Assembly (NCBI GenBank): GCA_949126835.1
Contig: OX421500.1
Coordinates: 27,555,731 to 27,619,730 of the forward strand
DNA: 64,000 nt
Origin: Anisus vortex
Taxonomy: Eukaryota; Mollusca; Gastropoda; Planorbidae
Direction: 5' to 3'
This document shows positions 30,895-41,964 of the stretch, piece by piece. Position 1 is the first letter of the stretch. Every line of letters starts with the position of its first letter. The translations under genes and the position numbers were made by a program. The notes under the pieces were generated by a model. It had not been told where the DNA came from. It did not search any database and was given only the letters and a program-made list of their open reading frames with translations.

Positions 30895-30975
30895 AAAAGG
30901 CTGCCCAGAATCGAGTGCGCTGGAGAGCTGTTGCGGAGGCCCTATGTTCCACAAGGAACCAAAGGAATTAAGCAA

Positions 30976-32871
30976 GCACAACTAAGCAGTTCACCTCGAA
31001 CAATAAGTCTACTGTGTTTAGACTTGATAACCAACAAGGTGGAAAAGCATGTTTACTAAGATATTTTGTTGGAAATGGAAGAAAATGACGCAACACAATC
31101 TCAGTCAAAATAGTTTATGACTGCAAACATTTGATTCATAATTTTGTACCTGGCATTATAGAGAAATCAGTTCTCTATGCATCGTTGTTAATACACTCAA
31201 TGAACTTTGTGCTTTCTCATGAATATCTTAAACTTTGAATGTGAATGGGCTTCTGGCAAGTACATAGATATGTAGTGTCGGGTAGATTTGGAAAGTATCA
31301 TGAAATTTCGGCTGCAATCATGTGAAAGTGTTATTTCACAGAATTTATCATCGTAATCATTTTGTCAGCTTTTTCAAAGAAAGCAGATAAAGTAGACCAG
31401 GAGCCGCATGAGAATAAAAAGTGCGGTTCAATCCCACTTTTCAACACTAGTCAAATCTAGATGATTTATTTGCATTACATACGTTTATAGAAATCAGGAA
31501 TCTTTTAAAAGGTCCGTGGACCATTTTATGAAACTGCCATAGGAATTACCATTAGAATGTAATCATATCATTCACAACCTTACAAGCCTATTCACAAACT
31601 TTAATCAAGTACAGTTTTTAATTTAAATTAATGTAACATTTCCTAAACTTCAGCATTGATCTTACAAATAATATTACAAAGATAAACTCTTATGGGCCCC
31701 GGCGCAGCGCAATAACTACACACACACACAAATACACGCCCTCTTCGTGGGGCCTGAAGTAGACAGCATATACATTTCATTTTCATCAAATTTTTTATGC
31801 AAAAGCTAAATTTCATTTGGAATGATCGGATCTTTTTAGATAAATTAAGTCATGTTATATTTTCGGAGCATCTTACTCGTTGCACAATTGCGAAAACAGT
31901 CGACTGTTTAAAGATCTTGTTTTTACAAAAGGGCAAAACTTAAAATTATGACGCTTTATATTAATTCTTTTAACTGGTGCGACAATGTCTTTGTTGCTAA
32001 TATTTGTCCATATATCATAAAGTGAGCTCCGATTACTTTTGGTCACTAATTGTTTTGAAATCCAGACCGAACAGAATCTACACTAAATTCCAAAATATTC
32101 ATGAAGTGTCGGTCGTTTTATCGCCAATACTAGGCCTACTGCTTTTAACACAATGACTGCTTTTAACAGAGAAGAGGCTTTTTAACACAACTCTCTACAG
32201 ACGTGTTACTGGTCCGCATGCGTGCATTATGGTGCCGGCCTTGTCACATACACCTGTATTGATGACATTATGCCAAGTAGCCTACACGTAGAAAGCGGAT
32301 GTATCTGCATGTAGGTGGACTCTCTTGGAGACGGAAAGATGAACTGTGTTTCGGCTCCTAGGACCATCAAAAACATACGTTTTCCGAAGGTCTTTGGCGA
32401 CCCCCGCGAAATGGTCATTTGACCCCCAAGGGGGTCGCGCCCCCCATTTTGGGAACCGCTGATCTAGACATTTATTGCCCTCTGTATGCCCTTTAATTTG
32501 ATATCAATTGTGTACAATTAGGTAGACAATGAATATGGCCATATGACTGTTTGAATAGAAAAGCACACAACATCTAGATATGACTAGTGTTAAACTAAAA
32601 TTGAGGGGGGGGGGGGCCAGAAAAGATCTCGTACCGGCATCTTTTTTTTCTCTCGAGGGCCCTGGATACATATGTACATAATAGGCCTAAACAATATATC
32701 GTCTTGATAGATAGGCCTATGTTAATTCTTCGAGAACATTCCACTCAACTAACAGAACTAAAATAAGGCACTATAATTAGAGTCATCTCAAGAACTGACA
32801 CGTAGCCTACACTTTTTTTTTTAAATCTTTTCTGTCAGTCCATTCATACCACCACACAGACACACAATAGG
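30976..32871. other. Gene-free intergenic DNA
   Basis: No gene recognised. 32395-32462 ('gggggtcgcgccccc..ttgggaaccgctgatc') looks like one end of another hAT-type element. A run of G lies at 32606-32616 and a (CA)n tract at 31717-31730. Confidence 0.45.
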
Positions 32872-34997
32872 CAGGGTTCCCACTCTTTTTCAGAAAAAAA
32901 ATTCCTGACTGTTTCCTGACTATTTCCTTGCTATAAGAGCGAAATTCCTGGTCACCAAAATGAATTTAAATTTACTATACAACGAGTATAATTCTACTTA
33001 CATAAAGTCTAAACACAACATAAACTGACAATTCAGATGTAATAATTCAATTAAATCTTTTATTTAGTACAGATAATAAACTTTAATCACAAAATTATTA
33101 ATTTTGTAAAACTTTTATTTTCTCCTCAAGGACACTTGTCATTTCTCCCAATGTTTTTGTTTTGAGAGAAATGTGGAGGGCTTTGCAATAGGTGTGTAGT
33201 TTCTGATGTCTTATCTTCTTTGATAATGACTGGGAAAGACACACAAAGTGTTTTATATTATAAATATAAATAGGCAAATAAGTCTACTTAATAACATAAA
33301 AAAGCCAAAATCATGATGATATTAGTGTTGCTTAACTCTAAGTCAATATTATCTTGCTAAATATCACTAGAAATGTCTTAAAGAGAGGCTACTATTAGTA
33401 TTTCATTTACTAAAAGTAGGTACCGTAACTAATTTAAAAAATATGATTTTGTAAACCTAGTAACAAAGACAAAAAAGGACAACTGGGTCTGACATAAGGA
33501 TTAAAAATAATTAAGAGTGATCCCCCTTGCTTTATATACATTTCGTACTTTTTAATTAAAAATCCTTTGCGTCCATTTTTTTAAATAAATTTTAAATTAT
33601 ATAATTAGTCCAGTTATTTATCCATATCATGAAAGAGCTTGATTGCAAATACATCAATATTTCCTATTTTTATTTTATGATATGCAGAATCAGTGAATTC
33701 GAGGTCACAAACTTCAAAGTCAAAGACATCAAAACTAAAATCAAACAAACTACTAGGGCCTAAAGATAAATACATGTTTAAGTTTTAAAAAACCAATCAT
33801 AGTAAGCCTATAGGCCTACACTAAAATAAATTTTGAAACCACATTCAAACAACTGTCTAAACAAACAAAATTAGGCATGGACTAGAACTAGTTTCTTAGC
33901 AACAAATTCCGACGCGAAAATCGGACATTCACATTAGCCATTAACTACTACTAGATCTGTGGCAAGCCTATGACGCTATGGTTACGGTTACTATGAGATG
34001 TTCGTCAATTCATTTTATCAGAGCCTTAGCCTAATATTTAAATAAATGACTCTTATATAATATTTAAAACAATTGTGAGTGAAAATTCCAATTTAATGTG
34101 TTCTTAAATGATAGTAGGCCTACATTTGTCATAAGATGAACAAAAGCTTGAAAACAGTCTAAAAAAATTTTTTTCGCGAGACAAAACTAGGTCATCTTTA
34201 TCTTCTAAAGGTAAAATCGGCCGCTTTAACCCAAGTAAGCCTAATTAATTACATAAAGTCTAAAGTCAAGTATAATAGCTAATATATAATAGAAGACTTA
34301 TAGTAATGGGCGAAGTGTGGGCTTAGGCTTACTAAGACTAAAAGAAGAATGATTTTGTTTTTGTAAATGGTCAATTGATCAAAATCATAATGGATGGATT
34401 TAATCTGATATAAAATAAATAACATTGAGGACATTGACCCGTCCTTGACCTTTGATCTTGTATTTTTGAAACTTACGACAGTGGACAGTAGCAGTAAGAA
34501 TCACTACCAAATATTAATAGGCCTAGGCCTATGCATTTTTAAATATAAAACAAAACAATACAAGATACTTGCCTTAAAGAAAATCAGCAAAGCCAAGTCA
34601 GAAAATTACCGACAGTAGTAGTAGGCATAAGTGTTAAAAAAACGGCGAGATCGCTAAAGGATTAAATGAATGATCACAAAAAAAAACGTAAAACATAGTG
34701 AACTAGTCCTCCGACCTCGATATAGGCCTATTTAGGAATAGATTCGCCTATCCCTTTGTTTTAAATTCTCAGCGTGCATTGGGTGGAAAACACAAAAAAC
34801 GGCCCTAATGATCGAAAAATACACATTCTGCGAGGAAAAAGTATGCATCTGTGACATTTTTGTTTTGGGTTTTTGTCTTCTTTTTTTTCCTGGCTATTTA
34901 GACCTTTTTCCTGACTAATTCCCGTTTATTACGGCCGGATAAAATTTTATTAAATTCCCATCTAATTCCCGACTTTCCCGGAAGCGTGGGAACCCTG
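32872..34997. mobile_element. TIR DNA element, 2.1 kb, probably hAT
   Basis: Termini CAGGGTTCCCAC and GTGGGAACCCTG are inverted repeats. Near both ends 'ttcctgact' motifs recur ('cctgactgtttcctgacta' and 'tttttcctgactaattccc'). Flanks share AATAGG (32866-32871, 34998-35003). Extending by one base gives CAATAGGC/GAATAGGC, an 8-bp duplication with one mismatch. No transposase is visible. Confidence 0.75.
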
Positions 34998-36040
34998 AAT
35001 AGGCCTACACACACACAAATACACTCCCCGCTTTCCTCGATCAGGTGCTCCGGTCTCCGTTGTATTGTAACAAAAGACAACTGACATCTGCTGACCCCGA
35101 TCACTGTCTTAATATTTGAATCAACCGGCTATATATCTGTGTTAAATCCAAATATTACAATGCATGGAGTCATGAAGTAGGCCTACAATTTAATACATAC
35201 GATTCTAATTTAGAAATTCAACACAATAACAAAATGTTACAATGATCAGCTAAACATAGGACAGGAACACTTTTCTTTTCCCTTATGCGATAACAAAATA
35301 CAAATGTTTATAACAAAATTGAAAAATGTAGACCTAGTTGATAAGTAAACATTTGATACATTTAAAGAAAATGACAAGAAAGTCTTTTTTTTTCCCCCGT
35401 AGGCCTACAATTATCTTATCTTTTACATTACAGATTACAATTATGTGAACAAGTTATACTTCTTCTGTGAATAATAATGGAGATGATGTAGTAAAAAATT
35501 ATTTCGTTATAGGCCTAAACATGTACCAAAAATCAGTTTTTTTACTTTAAATTTAAAAAATTATTTTTATTAATATGATGTACATTTATCTGCAAACCAC
35601 ACTCGGGTTAAAACAAATAAAGAAAAAAAGTCAATAATGCGTCAGTTTTAAAATAACAAATATTTACTTAGGAAATAGAAATAGTTTTCAACTGTTAAAA
35701 ATGATTCAAAACAATTTTACTAAACTTTCTTAACTATTATGTTTATTTTCCCGAAATCCGATTTTGGCTTCTAAAAAATTAATTTTGGCTTTACTTTGTT
35801 TGTCATGTTTTTTCTTGTTTACACTAACAACATGGCGTCGCGAGCATTGCGACTCCATAGTTGGATTTTACCATATTGTTTACAATGGCCAATGGCCTGG
35901 GCTTTAAACGTCAACGGTCTTTTTTATATTAGTATTATTAGGCTACTTATTTAGGCCTAGTCCTACTCCTTTTTTTTTTTATGAATTTTCTGCAAATGCA
36001 CGAAAAAGAAATCTACAGTTTGACCATTAAGTATTAAGTC
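34998..36040. other. Gene-free intergenic DNA
   Basis: AT-rich with TAGGCCTA octamers. 35820-35875 is an inverted copy of 28100-28165. No coding signal. Confidence 0.45.
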
Positions 36041-36487
36041 CATAGACTATAATATATATAGGCCTACTATAATATACATGGACCGCTTGCTTTAGTTTTT
36101 TATGCTATTATCTTCTGTTTTTTTGCAATTCCCGATTCTAAATGAAGTAGTTGTATACAAGTTCCGTTTTATTAAATCGCATTTTTTTCGACTTTAAATG
36201 AATACTTGTGGGCCTATTAATATATCATTGACTATAATAAGATGGACCGCCTGCTCTATTTTTAGAGCTTATTTTCTTTTTTCCGTGTGCACACCACACT
36301 GATCTATATATGTTTCCGCTCTGTACTACTTTCGATTTTAATTTTTCATTGAGAAAATCATGGAACTTGTATATCAAAATAACGTTATTTCCGGTATAGC
36401 AATTACGTTATTTAGAATCGGGAATTCCGATCATCAGTGTTTCAAGTCATCATATAGCAGAAATACCATAGACTATAATATACACCG

Positions 36488-36752
36488 AACATGAGTCTAA
36501 CAGATAAACTCCATACTTCTTCAATAGGGCCTAATCAATAAGTAATTATTTAATTTGAACATTTACCTCCAGTATGCCTTTCAATTCATCAACAAAAACT
36601 TCCTCATCCATAGCGTCCATATCTTAGTATGAGTCTAACAGATAAACTCCATACTTCTTCAATAATCAGTAAGTAATTATTTAATTTGAACATTTACCTC
36701 CAGTATGCCTTTCAATTCATCAACAAAAACTTCCTCATCCATAGCGTCCATT
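36488..36752 (-). repeat. 131-bp tandem duplication containing an exon-like ORF
   Basis: Two copies about 131 bp apart. Each holds, on the minus strand, ATG and 18 codons (MDAMDEEVFVDELKGILE) followed by a good donor (GAG|GTAAAT): 36698-36751 and 36567-36620. It may be the first exon of the surrounding hAT element, or of an unrecognised gene. I could not find a partner exon. Confidence 0.6.
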
Positions 36753-37339
36753 TCGCTGAAGTGGGAAAGTCGGAAACTCGGAAATTCCGAGTAGGAAGTT
36801 TTCCCATTTGCGAACTTGGTGCATTTTTGCATAATATTTTGTCACTTATCTATATAATATGTATAATGTGAATTAATTACATCTTCCTTGACGGTATTGA
36901 AAATTAACATAAAATATAGAAGAGTTACCGTTACTTTGGGGATGTCCATTAATTACGTTTTACAATTTTTAGATTTTTACCTATGGTTCCTACCATCCTC
37001 CCCCCCCCCCCCACAACTCACCCCTCCCACATTTTTTTCAAATCCGAAGATTTTAATAATAGTTTTGTTCTTTCTGTTTACTATTGTTCTTTTCATAGAA
37101 ATATTTTATCTTTTCCAATTTTACGTTTCACTAAATGAGCTTTTGGTAGCCTACAATGTTAATTGTTCAATAGACCTTTTCATCATCATTGATATGCCTT
37201 CTTCTACAGGCAATTTTTCTTTTGCTTTTTCTTCAAAATGATCGAACATATCCCGGGAACCTTTAACAAAATGCGAAATTGAAGCATAGGCCTACAATTC
37301 ACTACAAGGCTACATAGGCTATAGACTAATTTTGGGGTC

Positions 37340-37665
37340 TGGCAGCGATTGAATATATTTATAGTCTTGTGAAATTCATCCAACAAGTAATTATATTTTG
37401 CACTCATTTTATGGTGGTTGTGCACAATATTAGCCATATTTTCCCCTGTGTGGCTACCCATATCTAGGAAAGTTAGAAAACGTTCAATAGGGAGCCCATC
37501 GTCTTGTGAAACCTATAGGCTATATAGGCCTACCTCACAATAACAGTGAGCTGACCAATATGGGACCGGTCTGTAGTGGAATCTACAGAAGTACCCTGCA
37601 GTTCTTAAATCCTCCAAGATTGTGTATCTTACTTTAGTGTGCCATAATTTTGATAAACTTTGTAT
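37340..37665 (-). pseudogene. ZMYM1-like hAT transposase fragments (DUF4371-type)
   Basis: Minus-strand frames give TILEDLRTAGYF, then after a frameshift VDSTTDRSHIGQLTVIVR. After a gap follow DDGLPIERFLTFLDMGSHTG and ENMANIV. These match the family's 'VDSTPDVSHVDQL' and 'ERFL.F....HTGE' motifs in order. A deletion follows the second block. Frameshifts make it a pseudogene. Confidence 0.75.
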
Positions 37666-38597
37666 AGGCCTATTTATGTAGGCTATATATGACAATTACT
37701 CACTCGTAAAATTTATTTTTGGGAACCCTAAGTTATTTCTTGTGTAGCTTATAAGTAAATACTTCACAAAAAGGACATTTCAAATCCATAATTGATATAG
37801 CCTATTTGTATTAACGTAAAACCATGTTTTTAGGCTACATGTTTGCTATGTCCTATATGTAGGCTCGTCGTGGCACAGGACACATGCAGAATTGTGTAAT
37901 AAATTTGTATCATTTTTAGGTAATAAAAAGTAACATTGTTGATGTCAAATTTTCTTGACCTCCCCTCTTCCCTATGTCGACAATTGTCAAACTTTTTCAG
38001 ACCCCTCCCCCCTATTTGGTTGACGTAATTAATGGACGTCCACTTAGTTACGGCTTTTCAACTCATATAGTATAGTGATTTTATCTTAAACGTTATAAGC
38101 CGAAGAACTTATATTTCACAATAATATATAGATCAGTGCTTATAATGCAAACATATTTTTTACTCTATTTTGAAACATAATTTTATTTAAAATGATATTT
38201 TTTTAATTTAAAAGAGCAATGTACATAATATTTTTCTTTATTTATAATTTTAACAAATCTTTAAAAAAAAAAAATTTCAAGGTTGCTAATGACGCATCGA
38301 TAAAACCAACAGTTTTAAAATGCACAGTGTCAGAATACGGATCACTATTTTTACTTATTCCTACTCGGAACCTCCGAGTTTCCGACTTTCCCACTTCAGC
38401 GAATGTACCATAGTCATAGCTAAGATTGACGCACACAACTTCTAAAAACATGGTGCGATTCAATAAAACTGAATTTGCATTACAATTACTTCATTTAGAA
38501 TCGGGAATTCCGAAATAAGCAGTCTTTCGAGTCATCATATAGATCATATAGCAGAAAAACTAAAGCAAGCTGTCCATGTATATTATAGTCTATGATT

Positions 38598-41144
38598 TGA
38601 CTAAAGACTAATAAAGTGGAGGGTGGAAATTAAATAGGCCTCTATCACGACCCGTATTGTTGATATTTGAAAAGGAATGCTAAAGTATACCTGTGAATAG
38701 TTATCACTCTATTAATCCACTGTATAGGCTAAGGCTAAATAGTGTAAAAGAAAAGAAGCACGCAGCTTCACGCAGGTGGTTCTAAACCTTGGCCTTGAAT
38801 ATTTCGTGCAACGGTGCAAAGTGAGCATAAAAAGGGGAGTAACTCGTAAAAAAGTTGGGCAAAGCGAAAAAGTATTAATAAAAACTGTAACCAGGGCAAT
38901 CCTCGTCAACGTACAAAATTAATATTTTAATTTGATTAAAACAAAGTTCACGATGGTGTAAAATTTAAAAAAAACAATACCACCCTCGATTCTCTTTCTG
39001 GGCTTCCCGAACGGTTTGTCAAATTTAATGTTTTAATTTTTTTTTATCTCAAAAAGTTCTTAATCATCGGTTTTTGGTAGAAGATGTTTATAGTTTATAT
39101 TATTTCTTACATTAAAGAGTTCATTATTAGGCCTACTGTGCAACCCCTCCTCGAGGTCGGCAGACCAAATTACCGGGTATATTATTGTCAGCTTACAAAT
39201 TCCAACAATAATTGATAAAATAAAGTCGTTGCACACAATTTTCCGTGACATAGAGAGAAGGGAGGAAAAGGGGACACTAAAAAGGCGGTGTTGGAGATCG
39301 CAGTCTATAATTTTTCAATTTTATTTTCCTACTTTTGTGGGGAAATGCTAACGAACCTGGCGTGAAAAGTGGCAGTCTATTATAATTTAATTTAACACAC
39401 ACACACATCATAATAATACAACCAGTGATACCGCTCCTTGGCTTTTTTCCCAAGATCTTGGCTTTTTCGATCCCAACTTGGGGATATTGGCTTTTTTTTT
39501 AGCGGACCTTGGCTTTTTAACTTGGCTTTTTCTATCAAGAAAATATTAGCATTATTTTATGTATTTTAGTGTCCAAAATGTATTTTGGTAAGCGATTAAA
39601 AGTATAAATGCATAAGTTATCTTTACTGCTACAGCAGATTTGGCTAGACTCATAGCGTCACGCTGTGTCACGGTGACGGCTCGGTTAATTCGTATAAAAA
39701 CATGGTGCTGGGGTGGCTGGAAATTTAGTGGATGTTAGGTGGCAACGAGGTGAAGTGGTTTATAATTAATCAGACTCACATTTGACAACAAAAATAATTG
39801 ATCAGACATCATGGTAAACACCCACCACAGCAGCTTATTGCGAGTGAATAGAAGAAATATTCCACATCATATATGACTATGTAGGTTATTAACTGGAAGA
39901 GGTTGATACAAAAAAACAATGCGAGGTGGGAGGAGAGACAAATAGTGTAAATAAGTAAAATGAGAGGCAAAGGGTAGGCACATAGTATAAAGGGGGGGGC
40001 AAAGGGTAGGCACATAGTATAAAGGGGGGGGGGGGGCAACATTTTGCATCGGGAAAATAGTGCACTGTTTGGGATGGGGGCAATAATAAATCAGGCTTTT
40101 GCAGCACTTGTGCATGATTTCGAAAACTCTTTTTTAATTCATCGAAAATTGAAACTTTAACAGATCAATGATTTTATTATAACTTAGTCTACATTGCTCT
40201 GGTAGGTGTCTGATATTGATATTGGTTGGGGGGGGGGGGAATTAAATGATGCTGGACATTGTATGCTGGCCATACAATCCTCTAGTAATCCCTGACTGTG
40301 GAAATGTGTTGACACTGCTTCACTTGCCCCATGGACCTATTATACACGATCTGAAATTCATAAATTAATTTTGTTTCTAATATTGGGTAGAAATTTAATT
40401 CATTTCAAGAAAATGTATAAAACAAGAAGAGTTATCTTTCCTTGATTTTGAAAATGGTTGCGTGTCATGTTATTGTGATGTGTAGCAACTTTGTCTTTTA
40501 CTGTGCTTGCAGACTCTCAAGTAATTTGTGTGTGACTGGTCAGTCAGTGGATAGCATTAATCTTTTTTTTTTTTTAAAAGAAAGAAATTGAGGTCACAGA
40601 ATATTAAAATCAAGTGTGTCGTAGAGGAAAGTGTGGGGGGGGGGGGGGGGGGGGGATAAATTGGGGTCAAAGAGACGGTACAGGTCTCGAAATGATTGTG
40701 TCAGTAAAAGAACATGATTTTATATGTAAGCTCGTAGGGGTTCAAATGTTGTAGGCTTGCTTTTGAGTGGCTGTGTCTTTTTTCTATTTCTTTAAGTAAT
40801 TAGGGGTAACTTGGGTAAAACGAGATACTTAAGGGAAAAAACCCTGTCGTATCAAAGATAACATTGACATGTAAACGTTATTCTGTGTAGGTAAGCTACT
40901 AAACAAGCAACATGTGGACAACAATGTCACAACAAAAAAAGATGAGATGTTTTTTTTCAAAAGGCACACAAATGATTTATTGGGCTAACCGTATTTTCCC
41001 ATTTTGCCCCATGCCTGGCGTTTTACCCCGCTATCTCATTTATAGACCATGAAATTCTTTGTTGAATTTTTTTTTTGCTTTAGTTGATGGCCCTCAAACA
41101 TAATTTATCTTATCTAATGCCTATCCTACATTATGCATGGCCCG
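38598..41144. other. Gene-free intergenic DNA with low-complexity tracts
   Basis: It contains repeated 'cttggctttt' (39437-39530), a two-copy 'gcaaagggtaggcacatagt' repeat ending in G runs (39968-40036), and a run of about 21 G near 40635-40655. Proline-rich ORFs here are by-products of the G runs. Confidence 0.5.
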
Positions 41145-41380
41145 CATGGGTCGGCAGCATTTTAAATTGATAATAGGATAGGCCTAAATTATGTGCCAAA
41201 TTAAAAATTACTGTTAATTCATTTAGGGTGCCAACAGCCTAAATTTTAAGTCATCCTGCACTACTAATCAATTTCGTGTATATAAAAGACTAGAATTGCA
41301 TTTTCGGGCTCTTCCGCGTGTCATTGAAATTCTCTCTGCGTGCCAAGTCTGGCACGCTTTTCGTAGGTTTTCAACCCCTG
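41145..41380 (+). mobile_element. hAT-type MITE copy
   Basis: It has the same order of blocks as 47164-47336: 'gggtcggcag', 'cagcctaaattttaa', 'gtctggcacgc', 'cgtaggtttt..acccctg'. The termini have drifted and no target duplication is clear. Confidence 0.65.
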
Positions 41381-41650
41381 GCCTGGTCTATAGTAGGCTA
41401 ATTATAAGTTATAAGTTATAAGCCTAACTAACTAGGCTACGAACAATCACGATAAATATTAGAATTAGTTTGTTTCGCTATCCGGTATGCCTATTTATAA
41501 TAACATATTCTAATCAGGCCATGCGTAAACGAGAGCTTTTAAAAGGTCCCGTTTAAAAAAAATATAATTTTTTTTTTCAAAATTCATGACTAACATTTTT
41601 TTTTTTAAATTCCATAAGGACCTATTTTCAAGTCTTGAAATTCACATTTT

Positions 41651-41663
41651 GTATCTAAGCAAC
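41651..41663 (+). promoter_or_regulatory. Candidate RFX X-box upstream of IFT54
   Basis: GTATCT-A-AGCAAC fits every constrained position of the X-box GTHNYY(N1-3)RRNAAC, with a one-base spacer. It lies 179 bp before the IFT54 start codon. Ciliary genes are commonly driven by RFX factors through such sites within a few hundred bases of the start. Confidence 0.45.
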
Positions 41664-41841
41664 GAGATGCCATTTAGACCGGAACAAAGGTCTTGATCAT
41701 GCGTAGTTGCAAATTTGTCTTAAATTCCTGCATTATTTCCGTTGGCGAAATTTAATGTTTCAGTTTCTGTTGACTATGTTTATTAGGGTCTTATACTGTC
41801 TGCTCTAGATATATTTATTATTTCTCTGAAAATATAAAATA

Positions 41842-41964
41842 ATGGATCCTAAAATTTCAAAGAAAACTCAGGATACACTAGGCAAGATTATAAAAAAGCC
41901 ACCTCTGACAGAAAAATTGCTAGGAAAACCACCTTTTCGTTTTCTTCATGATATCACAACGTCG
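41842..41964 (+). CDS. TRAF3IP1: IFT54 exon 1 (residues 1-41)
   Basis: It reads [20 protein letters not shown] then [20 protein letters not shown], the family's N-terminal signature. Donor TCG|GTAATA, phase 0. Confidence 0.95.

Larger units (their letters stand above)
29846..30975 (+). mobile_element. Internally deleted APE-type LINE
   Basis: An endonuclease domain (29846-30537) is joined, near 30580-30625, to the C-terminal tail of a LINE ORF2 (30610-30975). The intervening reverse transcriptase, about 2 kb in intact relatives, is missing. The 5' side is also truncated: the usual N-terminal 'WNVRTL' segment is absent and sequence starts near DIQVLGICESRW. Confidence 0.8.
36041..38597 (-). 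mobile_element. Decayed palindromic hAT element (ZMYM1-like transposase)
   Basis: The left end 'catagactataat..acatggaccgcttgctttag' (36041-36096) is the complement of the right end 'ctaaagcaagctgtccatg..attatagtctatg' (to 38597). Inner inverted blocks also pair: 'atttagaatcgggaattccg' near 36409 and 38495, and 'gaagtgggaaagtcggaaac' at 36757 against its complement near 38378-38400. Transposase fragments lie between, on the minus strand. Target duplications are not evident, and extra partial copies of the ends (36220-36260, 36410-36485) suggest nested insertions. Confidence 0.6.

Noticed and set aside
39809..40115. Proline/leucine-rich minus-strand ORFs
   Set aside because: Generated by poly-G runs and a two-copy simple repeat; the three frames are all open for the same reason.
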